Below are positions 8,683-14,555 of a DNA stretch of 15,855 nt, piece after piece. The translations under genes and the position numbers were made by a program. The notes below the pieces were generated by a model that saw only the letters and a list, made by a program, of their open reading frames with translations, was not told the DNA's origin and ran no database searches. The number at the start of each line of letters is the position of its first letter. The stretch's first letter is position 1. Origin of the DNA: JAJKIV01 sp036274195 (GTDB lineage: Bacteria > Gemmatimonadota > Gemmatimonadetes > Gemmatimonadales > Gemmatimonadaceae); NCBI GenBank assembly GCA_036274195.1, contig DASUGD010000294.1, forward strand, positions 1 through 15,855, given 5' to 3'.

Positions 8683-8799
8683 GATTGCGAGACGATCGAC
8701 ACCTCGTGGTCGTTCCAGGGCGCCCAGTCGGTGCCACGGCCGGGGTTGCTCGTGGTGCGAGCCACTGATTCAATTGAGCCTCGTACACACTCCCTTGCA
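8683..8799. promoter_or_regulatory. Divergent control region, serine hydrolase / nucleoside deaminase
   Basis: This is a 117-bp spacer between two divergent starts. It holds a small perfect inverted repeat, GCTCG (8748-8752) and CGAGC (8758-8762), and the 8-bp palindrome TCAATTGA at 8770-8777. A weak + strand promoter match is TTGCTC (8746-8751) and TTCAAT (8769-8774) with 17-bp spacing. These are short enough to be chance. Confidence 0.3.
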
Positions 8800-9366
8800 A
8801 TGCGCCCCAACGAAATCCAGATCACGAATCCCGACTGGGTCGCCAGCATGGTGGACTACTCCAGTCGCTACACCGATGACGACGCGAGAGTTCGCCTCGC
8901 CGTCCAGCTCGCCCGCGAAAACGTTCTTCGCGGAAGCGGTGGGCCGTTCGGTGCCGCCGTGTTCGACGAGACCGGCCGGCTGGTCGCCGTCGGCACGAAC
9001 GGCGTCATGCGACTCAAGAACTCGAGCGCGCATGCCGAGATCGTCGCGCTCGCGATGGCTCAGGCAGCGGTGGGCAGCTTCACGCTTCAGAACGACGGCC
9101 AGCCGCGCCACGAGCTTTTCTCGTCGTGCGAGCCGTGCGCCATGTGCCTTGGCGCAACACTGTGGAGCGGCGTGACCCGCGTGGTGTTTTCAGCGACGCG
9201 CGAGGACGCGACGCGGTCGGGGTTCGACGAGGGGCCCGTCTTCGCCGACTCGTACCGCTACCTCGAGAATCGCGGCATCGCGATCGAACGTGGCCGCCTG
9301 CGCAGCGAGGGCGCGGCCGTTCTCAGGCTTTATGTCGAACGAGGAGGTCCGATCTACAACCCGTAA
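8800..9366 (+). CDS. Nucleoside deaminase, guanine deaminase-like (CDA fold)
   Basis: This 188-aa zinc-dependent deaminase belongs to the cytidine/deoxycytidylate deaminase superfamily and is cytosolic. The GGPFGAAV segment is at 47-54. Zinc ligands are H78 of HAE, C113 and C116 of PCAMC, with E80 as the proton shuttle. GGPFGA, SCEPCAMCLGA and the downstream GFDEG resemble Bacillus GuaD (guanine to xanthine, purine salvage) more than TadA, which is smaller. It is longer than GuaD (about 156 aa). Extra residues are about 25 at the N-terminus and a C-terminal segment ending in GGPIYNP. The open frame extends upstream to 8623, but that part overlaps the divergent control region and the serine hydrolase start. 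ATG 8800 is the better choice, although it has no Shine-Dalgarno. The substrate assignment is from family resemblance only. Confidence 0.88.
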   Translation: MRPNEIQITNPDWVASMVDYSSRYTDDDARVRLAVQLARENVLRGSGGPFGAAVFDETGRLVAVGTNGVMRLKNSSAHAEIVALAMAQAAVGSFTLQNDGQPRHELFSSCEPCAMCLGATLWSGVTRVVFSATREDATRSGFDEGPVFADSYRYLENRGIAIERGRLRSEGAAVLRLYVERGGPIYNP

Positions 9367-9429
9367 CCGGATGAGCTCGGGCAGGGAACGTCTCTTGCCC
9401 CCTTCGGACCTGGCGAACTCCAGGAGAGC

Positions 9430-10260
9430 GTGCGCTTGCGGATGCTGATGCGTTTCATGACCGGCTTGGCGGTGATCGTCGCCATCGGTTGCTCGGTCAG
9501 CGAGGATCAGGAAAAGTCGATCGGCCAGGATGCCGCGGCGCAGGTGGAGCGTGAGGCACCGATGATCACTGCGCCGCAGGTGAGCGAGTATGTGACGCGC
9601 CTGGGCTCCGCGCTGGCGTCAAAGAGCGACGAGCGCCATCGCGAATGGCAGTTTCGCATCGTGGACGCCGAGGTGGTGAACGCGTTCGCGCTTCCCGGTG
9701 GATATGTCTATGTGAACCGAGGCCTCATCGAGCGCGCTGGCTCCGCCTCCGAGCTCGCCGGTGTACTGGGCCACGAGATCGCCCACGTGCTCCTCCGTCA
9801 TTCGGCCCAGCAGATCGAGAAGGCACAGAAAACGAACCTTGGCGTGTCCGTCGTGTGCGGGCTGACGAACATTTGCTCCAGCAACGCCGCTCGCGTTGCG
9901 ATCAACGTGGGCGGTGCCGCTCTGTTCGCGCGATTCAGCCGGCACGACGAGCTCCAGGCCGACTCGGCGGCGGTCGGCGTGCTGGTGCGAGCCGGGTACG
10001 ATCCACAGGGCATTGTCACGATGTTCGCGAAGCTCCTGGAGACGCGGGAGCAACGCCCGGACCTCGTCGCCGGTTGGTTTGCGTCCCACCCGCTCGAGGA
10101 GGACCGAATCGTGGCGGTGACCCGAGTCATTCGATCCACGCCGGGCGCCGATTCACGGACCCTCGTCAAAGACGATCGCGCGTTTCACGAATTTCAGGCG
10201 CGAGTCCACGCCCTCCCGCCCTCCCCGCCGGCGCCCGCCCTGCCAGGGGGCTCGCCCTAA
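9430..10260 (+). CDS. M48 family metalloprotease, probable lipoprotein
   Basis: This 276-aa zinc endopeptidase is of the BepA/LoiP type, which in proteobacteria acts in the periplasm on misfolded outer-membrane proteins. The N-terminus is hydrophobic and ends in AIGC with C21 as a likely lipidated cysteine, although isoleucine at -2 and alanine at -3 make the lipobox imperfect. LPGGYVYVNRGLI at 88-100 is typical of the family. HEIAH at 115-119 with E174 in DELQAD (173-178) gives the zinc site. ASHP is at 218-221. The tail after about 262 is Pro/Ala-rich. AGGAG at 9422-9426 precedes GTG 9430 by only 3 nt; TTG 9436 or ATG 9442 are possible starts that would keep the signal peptide. No TPR domain follows, unlike BepA. 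Its stop overlaps the stop of a convergent small gene by four bases. Confidence 0.9.
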   Translation: MRLRMLMRFMTGLAVIVAIGCSVSEDQEKSIGQDAAAQVEREAPMITAPQVSEYVTRLGSALASKSDERHREWQFRIVDAEVVNAFALPGGYVYVNRGLIERAGSASELAGVLGHEIAHVLLRHSAQQIEKAQKTNLGVSVVCGLTNICSSNAARVAINVGGAALFARFSRHDELQADSAAVGVLVRAGYDPQGIVTMFAKLLETREQRPDLVAGWFASHPLEEDRIVAVTRVIRSTPGADSRTLVKDDRAFHEFQARVHALPPSPPAPALPGGSP

Positions 10261-10526
10261 CGCGCGGTACACTGCTGAGACACGGGTGGTCGATTCTGAC
10301 AGGCTATGGACTCGTTCATTCCGGATGCTACCGGCCCGCACGCAGTGGACACCGCCGCCCGCAGCGCCTCGGCCTGAGTGTTTCCGGAGACCTTCGCGCA
10401 GTTCCGGCCACCGTTGAACTCGACGCACGCCTGGCAGTCGACACGCTGCGCCGACATCGTCGACCAGAGGAGAAATCCCGCGAAGATCGCCGCGATGATG
10501 AGGCCGATTACAGTTCCGCGTTTCAT
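10257..10526 (-). CDS. Small membrane-anchored Cys-rich protein, function unknown
   Basis: I do not recognise this 89-aa protein. It starts MKRG, has one hydrophobic helix at about 5-22, and then an about 65-residue domain with six cysteines (C31, C34, C43, C63, C76, C86). A single N-terminal helix with a following cysteine-rich part suggests an envelope protein facing outward with up to three disulfides, or possibly a metal site at CxxC (31-34). A longer in-frame start at 10631 would place 35 polar residues before the helix and overlap the DinB gene, so ATG 10526 is preferred. It lies 32 bp downstream of the DUF1572 gene on the same strand and is probably co-transcribed with it. Its stop shares four bases with the M48 stop, inside CCTAACG. 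The hydrophobic helix and regular cysteine pattern argue that it is real. Confidence 0.7.
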   Translation of the reverse strand: MKRGTVIGLIIAAIFAGFLLWSTMSAQRVDCQACVEFNGGRNCAKVSGNTQAEALRAAVSTACGPVASGMNESIACQNRPPVSQQCTAR

Positions 10527-10558
10527 GACGCCAACATTGCTGGTGAGGGTGCGTTTCG

Positions 10559-11110
10559 CTACCGGGATGTCGTCGGTGCTCCCGCCTGCCAGTTTCCCGA
10601 CTGCCCTCGTGGAATACTGAGGGTCTTCCAATCGGCCGAGCGGTAATGCTTGGCGAGCAGCACGATCTGTCCAACGTGCTGGGAGATGTGCGCCAGTCCG
10701 CGGTGCATCGCTGCCAATGCCGTCATCGCCTCCGCGCGAATGACTACGGTGGCGGTGAGGTCATCGGGTCGAAGCCCGGCGAACGTGTTCGTGAGCGCAA
10801 GCCAACCTTCGTTCCAGAGCGACATGATCGCGGCGCGCTGCGCGTTGGCGCCGACGATGAACTCGCCGTCGCGATTCCGCGTTGGCTTCTCACCATCGGT
10901 CGTGAGGAAATCGGTCCACCGCGACACGAGATTTCCTCCGATGTGTTTCACGAGGATGGCGATGCTGTTCGCCTCGGCATCGATTGTGCGAAAGAAGTCA
11001 TCATCCGACACCTGGGCGAGCGCGCGCTCGGCCAGCTCCTCTTGGCGCTGGAAGGTGAGCAGCGTGTCGGCGAGGACTTGAGCGCCCAACGAGTCGGTGC
11101 TGGTCGACAT
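10559..11110 (-). CDS. DinB superfamily protein, DUF1572
   Basis: This 183-aa four-helix-bundle protein belongs to the DinB/YfiT-like superfamily, many members of which bind a divalent metal through three histidines. Candidates here are H56 (KHIGGN), H141 and H145 (HISQH). The segments SRWTDFLTTDGEKP at 63-76 and SIPRGQS at 165-171 are characteristic of DUF1572. Relatives are sometimes suggested to be bacillithiol- or mycothiol-dependent transferases, but function here is unknown. GGAG lies 7 nt before ATG 11110 and decides the start. The in-frame ATG at 11185 would add a segment with no domain match. It is probably the first gene of a two-gene unit with the small cysteine-rich protein downstream. 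Confidence 0.88.
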   Translation of the reverse strand: MSTSTDSLGAQVLADTLLTFQRQEELAERALAQVSDDDFFRTIDAEANSIAILVKHIGGNLVSRWTDFLTTDGEKPTRNRDGEFIVGANAQRAAIMSLWNEGWLALTNTFAGLRPDDLTATVVIRAEAMTALAAMHRGLAHISQHVGQIVLLAKHYRSADWKTLSIPRGQSGNWQAGAPTTSR

Positions 11111-11501
11111 TTGTCGGCTCCGGGTTGCGTGAAAATGAGATTGCGCCAATAAGTTTGCGTCCCAACCGATGTCACCTAGTGTCATATGTTGCGTCGTTTC
11201 ATCGGGTTGGACGTTGACAAATAACGTTACGTGTGCAGCATGTGAAGGACGGAGCGATCCGTGGGAGCGTGCTCCGATCGGCGCGCCGGATCGAGTGCCC
11301 GAACGGCCCATCGCGAAAAGTCGAAGTGAAGATCGTCAGTAAGATCATGACGAACGGTGTTGGTTGCGATATCCATCACCAGCGGTCTGTTACGCGGAGT
11401 ACCCGGGGCGTCACATGGGCTGCTCGTAGCCGATAGGCGTCCTTGTGCGAAAGTGCGCGACATCCAATCTTAGCTTCGCTCCTCATCCAACCTGGGATCG
11501 C
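11111..11501. other. Intergenic region, dinB-like / TPR gene, no gene seen
   Basis: This 391-bp region is less GC-rich than its surroundings and lies between two divergent genes. Short open frames on both strands have no domain character or start signals. Candidate regulatory elements are an imperfect palindrome at 11170-11184 (TGTCAC, CTA, GTGTCA), about 60 bp before the DUF1572 start, and a consensus -35 hexamer TTGACA at 11214-11219 on the + strand next to the palindrome TAACGTTA (11222-11229). No good -10 box follows that hexamer at 17-18 bp. I see no tRNA, riboswitch or terminator. Confidence 0.5.
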
Positions 11502-12770
11502 ATGCTTCCTCTCCAGTCGCCGCTCGAGGCGTACCGCGCTGATTTGAGCCGACATCCAAATCGGACGGATTTTGGGCGCTCCGATACGGTGTGGCTTCTG
11601 GTCGCGCATTGTCTGCACAGACTTTCGCGAGCGCAGGGTGAGGCGCGCCGGTCGATTGCGGAGAACTGCGCGTCGGCGATCGGGGACCTCGCGAGCACCG
11701 TCGCGCCCGATACGCCGGAAGAAGCCGCGATGCTCGAGCAGCTCGCGAGACTCCGGCGCGGCTTGCCGCTGGTTGACGTCAAGCGCACTGCCGGCGAAGT
11801 GGTGGCGTCGGCGCGCATCCTGGCCGAGCAAATGAACGATGCCGGCGCGCTTTGGCTTTCCTTCAGCACACTCGGCCACGTCCGGCTCGCAGCGACTGCC
11901 GCGCCGCATCGCGATCTTGGGCTGGCGATGGCGGACCAGGCGTGGGTGGCGCGCTCGTTAGGAGATCTCGATAGCGCCGACGAGCTCTACGATGGCGTCG
12001 CGAGCGCGGGCGAGTGCTATTCGATCCCCGAGCTGCAGGCGCGGGCCATGTTGGGCAAGGGCGTCACGGCGCGCGTGCGAGGCAACTACCCGAAGGCGCG
12101 CGCGTACCTGCGCGACGGGCTCGCGCTGGCCGAGGACGCGGGGTTGTCGGAGCTCGCCGCGGCCGGGCACCAGGGATTGCTGATCGCCGCCGGTACGGCG
12201 GGAGATCTCAATACGGCCCTCGTGCACGGGTGGGCAGCGCACGAGCTGTTCGCGGCGGACCCGAATCGTCAGGCCGAGGTGCTGCTCAACCTGTCACAGG
12301 CGAGTCTGGACGCCGGTCAGCCGCAAGCCGCGCGCAGCGGATTCCTCGCTTCAATGTCGCGCAGTGACTCGGCGCGTTTCCGGCTCGCGTGCCTTGGCGG
12401 CGTCGTTGTGGCGTCGGCGGCGGTCGGCGACGGAGGGATGTTGGCGAAGATGGCCAACGTCGCCGAGGAGTGGCTGGCCGCGACGGCCTACCCGTACGAG
12501 AGCGCCGGCGTGCTGAAATCGCTCTACCACGCATTCACGATTGCCGGCGACACCGAGCGGGCCGAGGGATATCGCGTTCGCGCTCGCGCGCTGGCCCGCA
12601 AGAACGGATTCTTCGAGATCGTTTTGGCGACGGAGCCGGCGAAGGCTCCTGCCGTGGCGCAGCCGAGCGCGGCGAAGGCCCGGTTGAGCAGCGAGTCGAT
12701 GCGAGTGATCCACTCGCTCGAAGCGCTGGAGACCGAGCCCGTTGCCGAAGCGCTCGCGCTTACACCCTAG
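11502..12770 (+). CDS. Tetratricopeptide-repeat-like protein, function unknown
   Basis: This 422-aa protein has no signal peptide or membrane segment, so it is probably cytosolic. From about 138 to 371 it consists of about six helical pairs with TPR spacing and small-residue packing, such as ARSLGDLDSADELYD, ARVRGNYPKARAYLRDGLAL and AFTIAGDTERAEGYRVRAR. The first 130 residues are helical and without a recognised domain. The last 50 residues are Ala/Pro-rich and then end in a short helix. TPR solenoids mediate protein-protein contacts, and in several lineages form the sensor part of regulators. No DNA-binding or enzymatic motif is visible. GTG 11445 gives 19 extra residues without family character. 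ATG 11502 gives the cleaner N-terminus, although only a weak GGGA precedes it. The last 11 bp overlap the convergent small lipoprotein gene. TTA Leu at 11957-11959 lies inside CGTTAGG. Confidence 0.75.
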   Translation: MLPLQSPLEAYRADLSRHPNRTDFGRSDTVWLLVAHCLHRLSRAQGEARRSIAENCASAIGDLASTVAPDTPEEAAMLEQLARLRRGLPLVDVKRTAGEVVASARILAEQMNDAGALWLSFSTLGHVRLAATAAPHRDLGLAMADQAWVARSLGDLDSADELYDGVASAGECYSIPELQARAMLGKGVTARVRGNYPKARAYLRDGLALAEDAGLSELAAAGHQGLLIAAGTAGDLNTALVHGWAAHELFAADPNRQAEVLLNLSQASLDAGQPQAARSGFLASMSRSDSARFRLACLGGVVVASAAVGDGGMLAKMANVAEEWLAATAYPYESAGVLKSLYHAFTIAGDTERAEGYRVRARALARKNGFFEIVLATEPAKAPAVAQPSAAKARLSSESMRVIHSLEALETEPVAEALALTP

Positions 12771-12921
12771 GGTTGATATAGTCTAGCGACACACACGACT
12801 GCGAGCTGTTCTGTGACTTTGCTGTGCACTTCGGAGCTGCGGTTGGTTCGGTGACCGAGCTCGAGCAGGCGGTGACGGTGACCGCGAGGAAGAGAACAGC
12901 GCAGCGGATCGTGCGAGACAT
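12760..12921 (-). CDS. Small lipoprotein, 53 aa, function unknown
   Basis: The peptide starts MSRTIRC, has a hydrophobic stretch at 7-16 and a good lipobox V16-T17-A18-C19. That leaves a mature chain of only about 35 residues, rich in Ser, Thr and Gln, with two more cysteines (C32 and C43) that could form a disulfide. GGAG lies 6 nt before ATG 12921. An in-frame ATG at 12960 would add 13 residues ahead of the basic start of the signal peptide and has no such site. The gene is divergent from the degenerate-receiver regulator at 13041 and convergent with the TPR gene, overlapping it by 11 bp. Good ribosome binding site, lipobox and a stop just past the overlap argue for a real small gene. Confidence 0.65.
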   Translation of the reverse strand: MSRTIRCAVLFLAVTVTACSSSVTEPTAAPKCTAKSQNSSQSCVSLDYINPRV

Positions 12922-12960
12922 GTATCGCTCCGGAGGGGGTGTGGGATTGGCGCGATACAT
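12920..12960 (-). promoter_or_regulatory. 9-bp inverted repeat covering the lipoprotein start
   Basis: ATGTATCGC (12920-12928) and GCGATACAT (12952-12960) are exact reverse complements separated by 23 bp. In the lipoprotein mRNA the downstream arm includes the first two bases of the ATG codon and borders the GGAG ribosome binding site. A stem could therefore hide the start and act as a translational switch. It could equally be a two-site operator for a dimeric repressor. The arms are perfect; the function is inference. Confidence 0.45.
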
Positions 12961-12990
12961 TTACCATCTCGTGTGGCCTTAGACCGACAT

Positions 12991-13011
12991 CGTATGGGCA
13001 ATGCCCATACG
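12991..13011. promoter_or_regulatory. Perfect 21-bp palindrome, candidate operator
   Basis: CGTATGGGCA (12991-13000) is followed by a single A and then its exact reverse complement TGCCCATACG (13002-13011). A one-base centre cannot form a stable RNA hairpin, so a DNA site for a symmetric dimer is the natural reading. It sits 29 bp before the regulator start and 69 bp before the lipoprotein start, in the only space where promoters for both could lie. The adjacent regulator is the obvious candidate ligand. Confidence 0.6.
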
Positions 13012-13040
13012 CCATGTAACCCGAGTCCGAGTTTTCTGCG

Positions 13041-13832
13041 GTGATCGTCGCGGTTTTGGTTCGCGAGCTGGCCGCACGCGCGCGCATCCAGGAAGCGCTC
13101 CGCGGTTATGCTGCCGTTCGAACCTGCGATCAGCAAGACGAGCTGCTCGCGCTCGTGACGGAAGGGCTCGTTGGCGTTGCCGTCGTCGACCTGCGCGATC
13201 GCACCGGAGCCACGACACTCGGAATGGTCCGGACCATTCGCGAAGGATTCCCGAGCGTCCCGGTCGTCGCCTACTGCGCACTCTCCCCCGACTCATCGCG
13301 CGAGATTCTCGCGCTCGCGCGCGCGGGTGTGAACGATCTAATTCTTCGCGGCGTGGATGATGTCGGCGTCGCTCTTCGCTCGGTCATCGCGACGGCGCAG
13401 GAGCATTGCGGCGCGAAGCACGTTCTCGAGGCGATCGCGCCGCTGGTGCCCCCGAGCGTCGTCCCGTTCCTGCGGTACTCGCTCGAACACGCTCGTCAGG
13501 CGGTGACTGTCGCCGACGCCGCCGCTGCACTCGGCGTGCACCGCAAGACGCTCGTCGACCGGCTGGCGACCGCGCAGCTGCCGACACCAAGCGCGATGAT
13601 CGCGTGGTGCCGGCTCACGCTCGCGGCACAGATGCTCGAGGACCCGGCGCGATCGGTGGAGCAGATCGCGCTGCTGCTCGACTTTTCGTCTGCAGCGTCG
13701 TTGCGCAACATGCTCAAGCGCTACACCGGGCTGTCGCCTCGCGAGGTGCGGGAGAACGGCGGCCTGCGCTGCGTGTTGCACGCGTTCCGCCAGACCCTCG
13801 TTCCACCCGCGCGCAGCGCCGCCGCATCCTGA
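13041..13832 (+). CDS. Transcriptional regulator: degenerate receiver plus AraC-type HTH
   Basis: This 263-aa cytosolic DNA-binding protein has residues 1-118 with a receiver-like alternation of strands and helices. D50 in VVDL sits at the phospho-acceptor position. The acidic pair that normally follows the first strand is absent (VLVREL), and the conserved lysine of the fifth strand is R103 in LILRG. It may therefore be a pseudo-receiver that signals without phosphorylation. Residues about 153-238 form an AraC-type domain: a first HTH around VADAAAALGVHRKTLVDRL, and a second from VEQIALLLDFSSAASLRNMLKRYTGLSP. The GTG start at 13041 has no Shine-Dalgarno, but the next strand begins immediately. 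No sensor kinase is nearby. A perfect palindrome lies 29 bp upstream, so autoregulation and control of the divergent lipoprotein are plausible. Confidence 0.85.
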   Translation: MIVAVLVRELAARARIQEALRGYAAVRTCDQQDELLALVTEGLVGVAVVDLRDRTGATTLGMVRTIREGFPSVPVVAYCALSPDSSREILALARAGVNDLILRGVDDVGVALRSVIATAQEHCGAKHVLEAIAPLVPPSVVPFLRYSLEHARQAVTVADAAAALGVHRKTLVDRLATAQLPTPSAMIAWCRLTLAAQMLEDPARSVEQIALLLDFSSAASLRNMLKRYTGLSPREVRENGGLRCVLHAFRQTLVPPARSAAAS

Positions 13833-13878
13833 CGTCGCGCCGCGACAGCGGCATTCGGTTTGATGATCATCGATCGTC

Positions 13879-14493
13879 ATGCCGCCACGCGCCAACACCA
13901 ACCTTCACGGCAACGCCCCGGATTCTTCCCCGGTGGCGCTGCTCATCATCGACGCGATCAACGACCTCGAGTTCGACGGCGCGGCGCGAATGCTTCAGCG
14001 CGCCGTCCGGATGGCGAAGTGCATTGCGCGGCTCAAGGAAAGGGCGTCCAGCCTCCGCATCCCGACCATCTACGTGAACGACAACTTCGGACGGTGGCGG
14101 TCCGACTTTCACCGGATCGTCGCCCACTGTCTCGAGGACGGGGTCCGCGGGCGTCCGGTGGTCGAGCAGCTGGTGCCTGACGAGACGGACTACTTCGTGC
14201 TCAAGCCGAAGCACTCGGGCTTTTACAACACGACGCTCGACCTGCTGCTCGACTACCTGCAGACCAGGACCGTCATTCTCACCGGCATGGCGACCGACAT
14301 CTGCGTGTTGTTCACCGCCGCGGATGCCTACATGCGCGACCTTCGCGTCATCGTGCCGAGCGACTGCGTGGCCGCCCTAACGCCGGCGGCGAGTCGCGCG
14401 GCGTTGGCTCAGATGAAGAGCGTGCTGAAGGCGCAGGTGGTCGCCTCGGCGTCTCTCGACCTGGCGCGGCTCGCCCGCTCGCGTCGCTCGTGA
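13879..14493 (+). CDS. Isochorismatase-family cysteine hydrolase
   Basis: This 204-aa cytosolic cysteine hydrolase is of the isochorismatase/nicotinamidase fold. The expected triad is D25 (LLIIDAIND), K109 (VLKPKHSGFY) and C142 (TGMATDICVLFTA). The cis-peptide region before the cysteine is the usual GMATD. The family includes nicotinamidases, N-carbamoylsarcosine amidases and isochorismatases. Nothing here decides the substrate, and no siderophore or NAD genes are near. The H-x-D zinc site of nicotinamidases is not obvious, which argues weakly against PncA. ATG 13879 has no Shine-Dalgarno, and the residues before about 18 are polar and disordered-looking. The start follows the regulator stop by 46 bp on the same strand, so the two may be co-transcribed. 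CTA Leu at 14377-14379 lies in CCTAACG. Confidence 0.9.
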   Translation: MPPRANTNLHGNAPDSSPVALLIIDAINDLEFDGAARMLQRAVRMAKCIARLKERASSLRIPTIYVNDNFGRWRSDFHRIVAHCLEDGVRGRPVVEQLVPDETDYFVLKPKHSGFYNTTLDLLLDYLQTRTVILTGMATDICVLFTAADAYMRDLRVIVPSDCVAALTPAASRAALAQMKSVLKAQVVASASLDLARLARSRRS

Positions 14494-14509
14494 GCCTTGG
14501 ACCACGGAC

Positions 14510-14534
14510 CGGCCGCGACTAGCTTGCGCGGCTG
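14510..14534 (+). terminator. Possible weak terminator hairpin
   Basis: GCCGCG (14512-14517) pairs with CGCGGC (14527-14532) around a 9-nt loop, extended by one G-T wobble and one C-G pair to 14510 and 14534. It lies in the 62-bp gap between the cysteine hydrolase and the helicase. No T-run follows, so termination would be weak or factor-dependent. In a GC-rich genome a stem like this can arise by chance. Confidence 0.3.
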
Positions 14535-14555
14535 ACCTTACGATCCCACGCGTCA

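Noticed and set aside
9409..9424. Small hairpin (CCTGG, 6-nt loop, CCAGG) touching the M48 ribosome binding site
   Set aside because: A 5-bp stem is too short to set apart from chance in this composition.
13879..14493. Assignment of the cysteine hydrolase as EntB isochorismatase or PncA nicotinamidase
   Set aside because: The family triad is present but no siderophore or NAD pathway genes are nearby and substrate-specific residues could not be identified.
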